From the NCBI GenBank assembly GCA_002470125.1, contig DKNB01000034.1:1023-10219 (forward strand): a DNA stretch of 9,197 nt, given 5' to 3'. The stretch comes from Gallionellales bacterium UBA7399. Its GTDB lineage: Bacteria > Pseudomonadota > Gammaproteobacteria > Burkholderiales > Gallionellaceae. Both the position numbers and the translations under genes were made by a program. This document shows positions 7,262 through 9,197 of this stretch, in pieces (position 1 is the stretch's first letter; each line of letters begins with the position of its first letter). The notes beneath the pieces are model-generated. The model saw only the letters and a program-made list of their open reading frames with translations. It did no database searches and was not told the DNA's origin.

Positions 7262-7290
7262 ATTCTAACCATGCAGCCAACTAATCGCAA
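7262..7290 (-). promoter_or_regulatory. Predicted sigma70-type promoter for the mlaF operon
   Basis: On the minus strand TTGCGA (7290-7285, 4 of 6 to TTGACA) is followed by a 17-nt spacer and TAGAAT (7267-7262, 5 of 6 to TATAAT). Transcription would start near 7255, leaving a leader of about 25 nt before the mlaF GTG. This is the only good match I found in the divergent region for this direction, and it would serve the whole mlaF-hisD run. Confidence 0.65.
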
Positions 7291-7332
7291 CAGCCCGTCC
7301 TTGTTGTGCCGTGAGTGCTGACTGGTTGCGAT
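7284..7332. repeat. 8-bp inverted repeat in the divergent promoter region
   Basis: ATCGCAAC (7284-7291) and GTTGCGAT (7325-7332) are exact reverse complements separated by 33 nt. The left arm overlaps the -35 box of the mlaF promoter; the right arm lies about 30 nt upstream of the -35 box of the divergent gene. It could be a pair of regulator half-sites, but 8-bp matches at this distance also occur by chance. Confidence 0.35.
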
Positions 7333-7362
7333 GATCGTGTGGTGTATGAGTAAACGTTCGAG

Positions 7363-7390
7363 TTGATGGGGTGGCAGAACAAGCTATAAT
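7363..7390 (+). promoter_or_regulatory. Predicted sigma70-type promoter for the OYE-like gene
   Basis: TTGATG (7363-7368, 4 of 6) is followed by a 16-nt spacer and a perfect TATAAT (7385-7390). Transcription would begin at about 7396-7398, some 25 nt before the ATG at 7423. This placement supports the long form of the protein, including its N-terminal extension, over the internal ATG at 7675. Confidence 0.75.
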
Positions 7391-7402
7391 CAAGCTTTAA
7401 TC
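7381..7402 (+). repeat. Near-perfect 11-bp tandem repeat over the -10 box
   Basis: AAGCTATAATC (7381-7391) is followed directly by AAGCTTTAATC (7392-7402), identical at 9 of 11 positions. The first copy contains the -10 box TATAAT, the second a weaker TTTAAT. It may be a small tandem duplication that gives alternative start points or a direct-repeat operator. Confidence 0.6.
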
Positions 7403-7422
7403 TGCCTGACAACGATAAGCCA

Positions 7423-8757
7423 ATGCCAAACGACGACAAACTCATAACCAAAGACGACAAGCCAACCCCAGTTGCTGGCAAACAGGCGCCCCGCAAAGAA
7501 ATGCCATTGATCCCCATGGAGGACTGGGATATTGATGACAACCCACCTTTGGTTCCTGCGTACCCAGACGTTCCCAAGGCGCTTAACGAGAACCCTAATC
7601 GTATTGCGGACCCCAGAAACTATCCAAAGAAGACACCGGTGTTGCGCGAAACCAGCCCCTCTGGTTGGACGGATATGTCGCATATTTTGCCACCGAAGGT
7701 GCACCCCCTGTACAGACAGGGGTGGCTGGGCGCTCTCGAATTGGGCAATCGAATTGTGATGGCACCGATGACCCGCAGTCGCGCTGCGCTCGGCAACGTG
7801 CCGCACTCGATGAACGCAACCTATTACTCCCAGCGCTGTAGTGCGGGCCTGATAATTTCTGAGCCGACTCAGGTTTCAGATCAGGGAATTGGCTATCCAG
7901 CCACGCCAGGTATATCAACTCGTGAGCAGATAGATGGGTGGAAGATGGTGACCGCGCATGTTCGTAGAACAGGCGGTAAGATCTTTATGAATCTGTCGCA
8001 CGTTGGGCGCATCTCTCACCCATTGTTGCAGCCCCTGCAGGGGCTTCCGGTCGCCCCTTCCGCCATCAAACCGGCGGGTGAGGTTTTTACGTCAAAAGGA
8101 ATGGTGCCGTTCGTGGTACCACGAGCGCTTGAGGTTGCTGAAATGGCGGGAATTGTTCAGCAATATAAGCAGGCCACCCTTAATGCCGAGGAGGCGTGGC
8201 TGGACGGGATAGAAATAGATGCCGCGAACGGGTATCTGCTTGACCAGTTTTTGCGGGACAGCACAAATCAGCGAACCGATGAGTATGGTGGTTCGATTGA
8301 AAATCGCAGTCGCTTGTTGTTTGAAGTAATCCAGGCGGTATGTAGCGTGTACCCATCACAAAAGGTTGGGGTCCGCCTGTCCCCAGTCAATCCGCTAAAT
8401 GATATTTCAGACTCTGCTCCGCAAGAGACGTTTGAATATATCGTTGATCACTTGAATCGTTTTGACTTGGCCTATATTCATATCGTTGAAGAGCACCCAT
8501 CGACGTTTGACTTTAGCCGCTTGCGCGCCTTGTTTAGGGGTAAATACATAGCGAATGGTGGCTATGACGCGGCGCGAGCGGAATCGGCGATTGTTGATGG
8601 GACGGCCGACTTTGTGTCGTTCGGCGCCCTTTTTATCGCCAATCCAGACTTGCCATTGCGATTACGAGAACGCAGGGACTACAACACGCCAGATGTGGCA
8701 ACGTTTTACGGCGGTGAGGCGGCGGGGTATATTGATTACCAGTCCCTGCCCTACTAG
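7423..8757 (+). CDS. OYE-family (NemA-like) flavoprotein with N-terminal extension and altered active site
   Basis: The protein has 444 residues against about 350-370 for NemA/OYE relatives, which normally use FMN and NAD(P)H to reduce activated C=C bonds. The barrel starts near residue 95 (LELGNRIVMAPMTRSRA, 105-121). Retained landmarks are T117, N269 and Y271 in the AANGYLLDQF segment, TDEYGGSIENRSR (285-297), R318 in VGVRLSP, the NGG of 378-380 and Y429 in TFYGG. By memory-based alignment, four usual cofactor or catalytic positions differ: the QLW motif reads N190-L-S192, the first histidine of H-x-x-N is D266, and the FMN-phosphate arginine after FG is A402. Residues 1-90 are rich in Pro, Asp, Lys and Asn and look disordered; an internal ATG (residue 85, position 7675) would remove them but has no good ribosome-binding site. 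A promoter sits 25 nt upstream. Only 1 of 36 leucines is CTA, unlike the neighbouring operon. Family is certain; enzymatic function is not. Confidence 0.93.
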   Translation: MPNDDKLITKDDKPTPVAGKQAPRKEMPLIPMEDWDIDDNPPLVPAYPDVPKALNENPNRIADPRNYPKKTPVLRETSPSGWTDMSHILPPKVHPLYRQGWLGALELGNRIVMAPMTRSRAALGNVPHSMNATYYSQRCSAGLIISEPTQVSDQGIGYPATPGISTREQIDGWKMVTAHVRRTGGKIFMNLSHVGRISHPLLQPLQGLPVAPSAIKPAGEVFTSKGMVPFVVPRALEVAEMAGIVQQYKQATLNAEEAWLDGIEIDAANGYLLDQFLRDSTNQRTDEYGGSIENRSRLLFEVIQAVCSVYPSQKVGVRLSPVNPLNDISDSAPQETFEYIVDHLNRFDLAYIHIVEEHPSTFDFSRLRALFRGKYIANGGYDAARAESAIVDGTADFVSFGALFIANPDLPLRLRERRDYNTPDVATFYGGEAAGYIDYQSLPY

Positions 8758-8791
8758 GTAAGCAATCAGGGGCGACCCTTGATGTGGGGGC
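8758..8791. other. Convergent intergenic gap without a clear terminator
   Basis: These 34 nt separate the stops of the OYE-like gene and metK. The only secondary structure I see is a 4-bp stem AGGG/CCCT with a GCGA loop and no T-run on either strand, so neither gene has a recognisable intrinsic terminator here. Confidence 0.5.
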
Positions 8792-9197
8792 CTACAAGCC
8801 GGCGTCAGCACGTAAGGCCGCCGCCTTGTCTGTCGCCTCCCAAGTGAAGTCTGGCTCCTCGCGGCCAAAATGGCCGTAAGAGGCGGTCTTCTGATAGATC
8901 GGCCGGAGGAGATCGAGCATATTGACGATACCGCGGGGGCGAAGATCAAAATGCTGAAGGACCAGATCGGTGATCTTTTCGTCAGAAATCTTGCCGGTCC
9001 CATAGGTTTCGACCATGACGCTGGTGGGCTTCGCGACGCCGATAGCGTAGGACACCTGCAGCATACATCTTGAAGCGAGGCCCGCAGCGACAATGTTCTT
9101 CGCAACATAGCGGCTGGCATAGGCTGCTGAGCGGTCGACCTTGGAAGGATCCTTACCGGAGAACGCGCCACCTCCATGGGGTGCCGCACCGCCATAG
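8792..9197 (-). CDS. metK: S-adenosylmethionine synthetase, C-terminal part (cut by window edge)
   Basis: MetK makes S-adenosylmethionine from ATP and methionine in the cytoplasm as a homotetramer. The last 134 codons are present and the 5' part lies beyond the right edge. Recognition is by the phosphate-binding motif GGGAFSGKD near the window edge, followed by PSKVDRSAAYASRYVAKNIV, then QVSYAIGVAKPTSVMVETYG, FDLRPRGIVNMLDLL and YGHFGREE near the end. The frame is continuous to the edge: an ATG at 9064 within it is internal, not a start. Leucine codons lean to CTC, CTT and CTG with no CTA, and the segment looks somewhat more GC-rich than the mla operon, which may reflect high expression of a housekeeping gene. 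It converges on the OYE-like gene with 34 nt between stops. Confidence 0.97.
   Translation of the reverse strand, partial: YGGAAPHGGGAFSGKDPSKVDRSAAYASRYVAKNIVAAGLASRCMLQVSYAIGVAKPTSVMVETYGTGKISDEKITDLVLQHFDLRPRGIVNMLDLLRPIYQKTASYGHFGREEPDFTWEATDKAAALRADAGL

Noticed and set aside
7281..7806. Minus-strand open frames overlapping the start of the OYE-like gene
   Set aside because: They lie antisense to a frame with clear family homology further on, have no recognisable motifs or ribosome-binding site, and look like shadows.
8030..8124. Two perfect palindromes in the OYE-like gene (16 bp at 8030-8045, 14 bp at 8111-8124)
   Set aside because: Short even palindromes of this size are expected at about 0.1-0.6 per 9 kb each, a third (16 bp, 3130-3145) occurs in the permease gene, and all lie in constrained coding sequence without a hairpin loop.
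8758..8791. Possible bidirectional terminator between the OYE-like gene and metK
   Set aside because: The only stem is 4 bp and no T-run is present on either strand.
8662..9195. Long minus-strand frame across the right end, suggesting a metK frameshift
   Set aside because: Translating the reverse complement from 9196 gives an uninterrupted MetK sequence to the stop at 8792; the long frame is an out-of-frame shadow.
1..9197. Mobile element, CRISPR array, tRNA or rRNA
   Set aside because: No transposase or integrase motifs, no regularly spaced repeats and no cloverleaf-like or rRNA-like segments were seen; almost all sequence is accounted for by recognised genes.

Overview
The window reads as a chromosomal core region of a betaproteobacterium, most likely Burkholderiales. 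The basis is gene order: an Mla phospholipid-transport operon running directly into a YadG/YadH-type ABC exporter, murA, hisG (short form) and hisD is the arrangement I associate with that group. Base composition looks moderate (about half G+C, by eye), and no mobile element, RNA gene or CRISPR array is visible. Species cannot be named from this sequence.

Layout. Nine genes lie on the minus strand as one tightly packed run, read from about 7229 down to 1: mlaF, mlaE, mlaD, mlaC, mlaB, an ABC ATPase, an ABC-2 permease, then after a 138-nt gap murA, hisG and the 5' part of hisD, which leaves the window. Most junctions are stop/start overlaps or gaps of 0-16 nt. On the plus strand, 7423-8757 holds a divergent gene for an Old Yellow Enzyme (OYE)-like flavoprotein. 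It converges with the C-terminal part of metK (minus strand, 8792-9197), which enters from the right edge. The 193-nt divergent region between mlaF and the OYE-like gene carries a recognisable sigma70-type promoter for each direction.

How the genes work together. MlaF (ATPase), MlaE (permease), MlaD (MCE hexamer subunit) and MlaB (STAS subunit) form the inner-membrane MlaFEDB complex. MlaC is its periplasmic lipid shuttle. Together they maintain outer-membrane lipid asymmetry. The ABC pair is an ABC-2 exporter of unknown substrate, translationally coupled to mlaB. MurA makes the first committed peptidoglycan precursor, and HisG/HisD catalyse the first and last steps of histidine synthesis. 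Two genes I would expect in this gene order, mlaA (vacJ) between mlaD and mlaC, and bolA between the exporter and murA, are absent.

Most of the window is ordinary housekeeping DNA. The least ordinary items are: (i) the OYE-like protein, which has a long proline- and charge-rich N-terminal extension and substitutions at four positions that normally bind FMN or activate the substrate; (ii) a perfect 13-bp inverted repeat inside the murA coding sequence; and (iii) a leucine-codon contrast between the minus-strand operon and the OYE-like gene. I see no convincing evidence for a wholly new multi-gene system.
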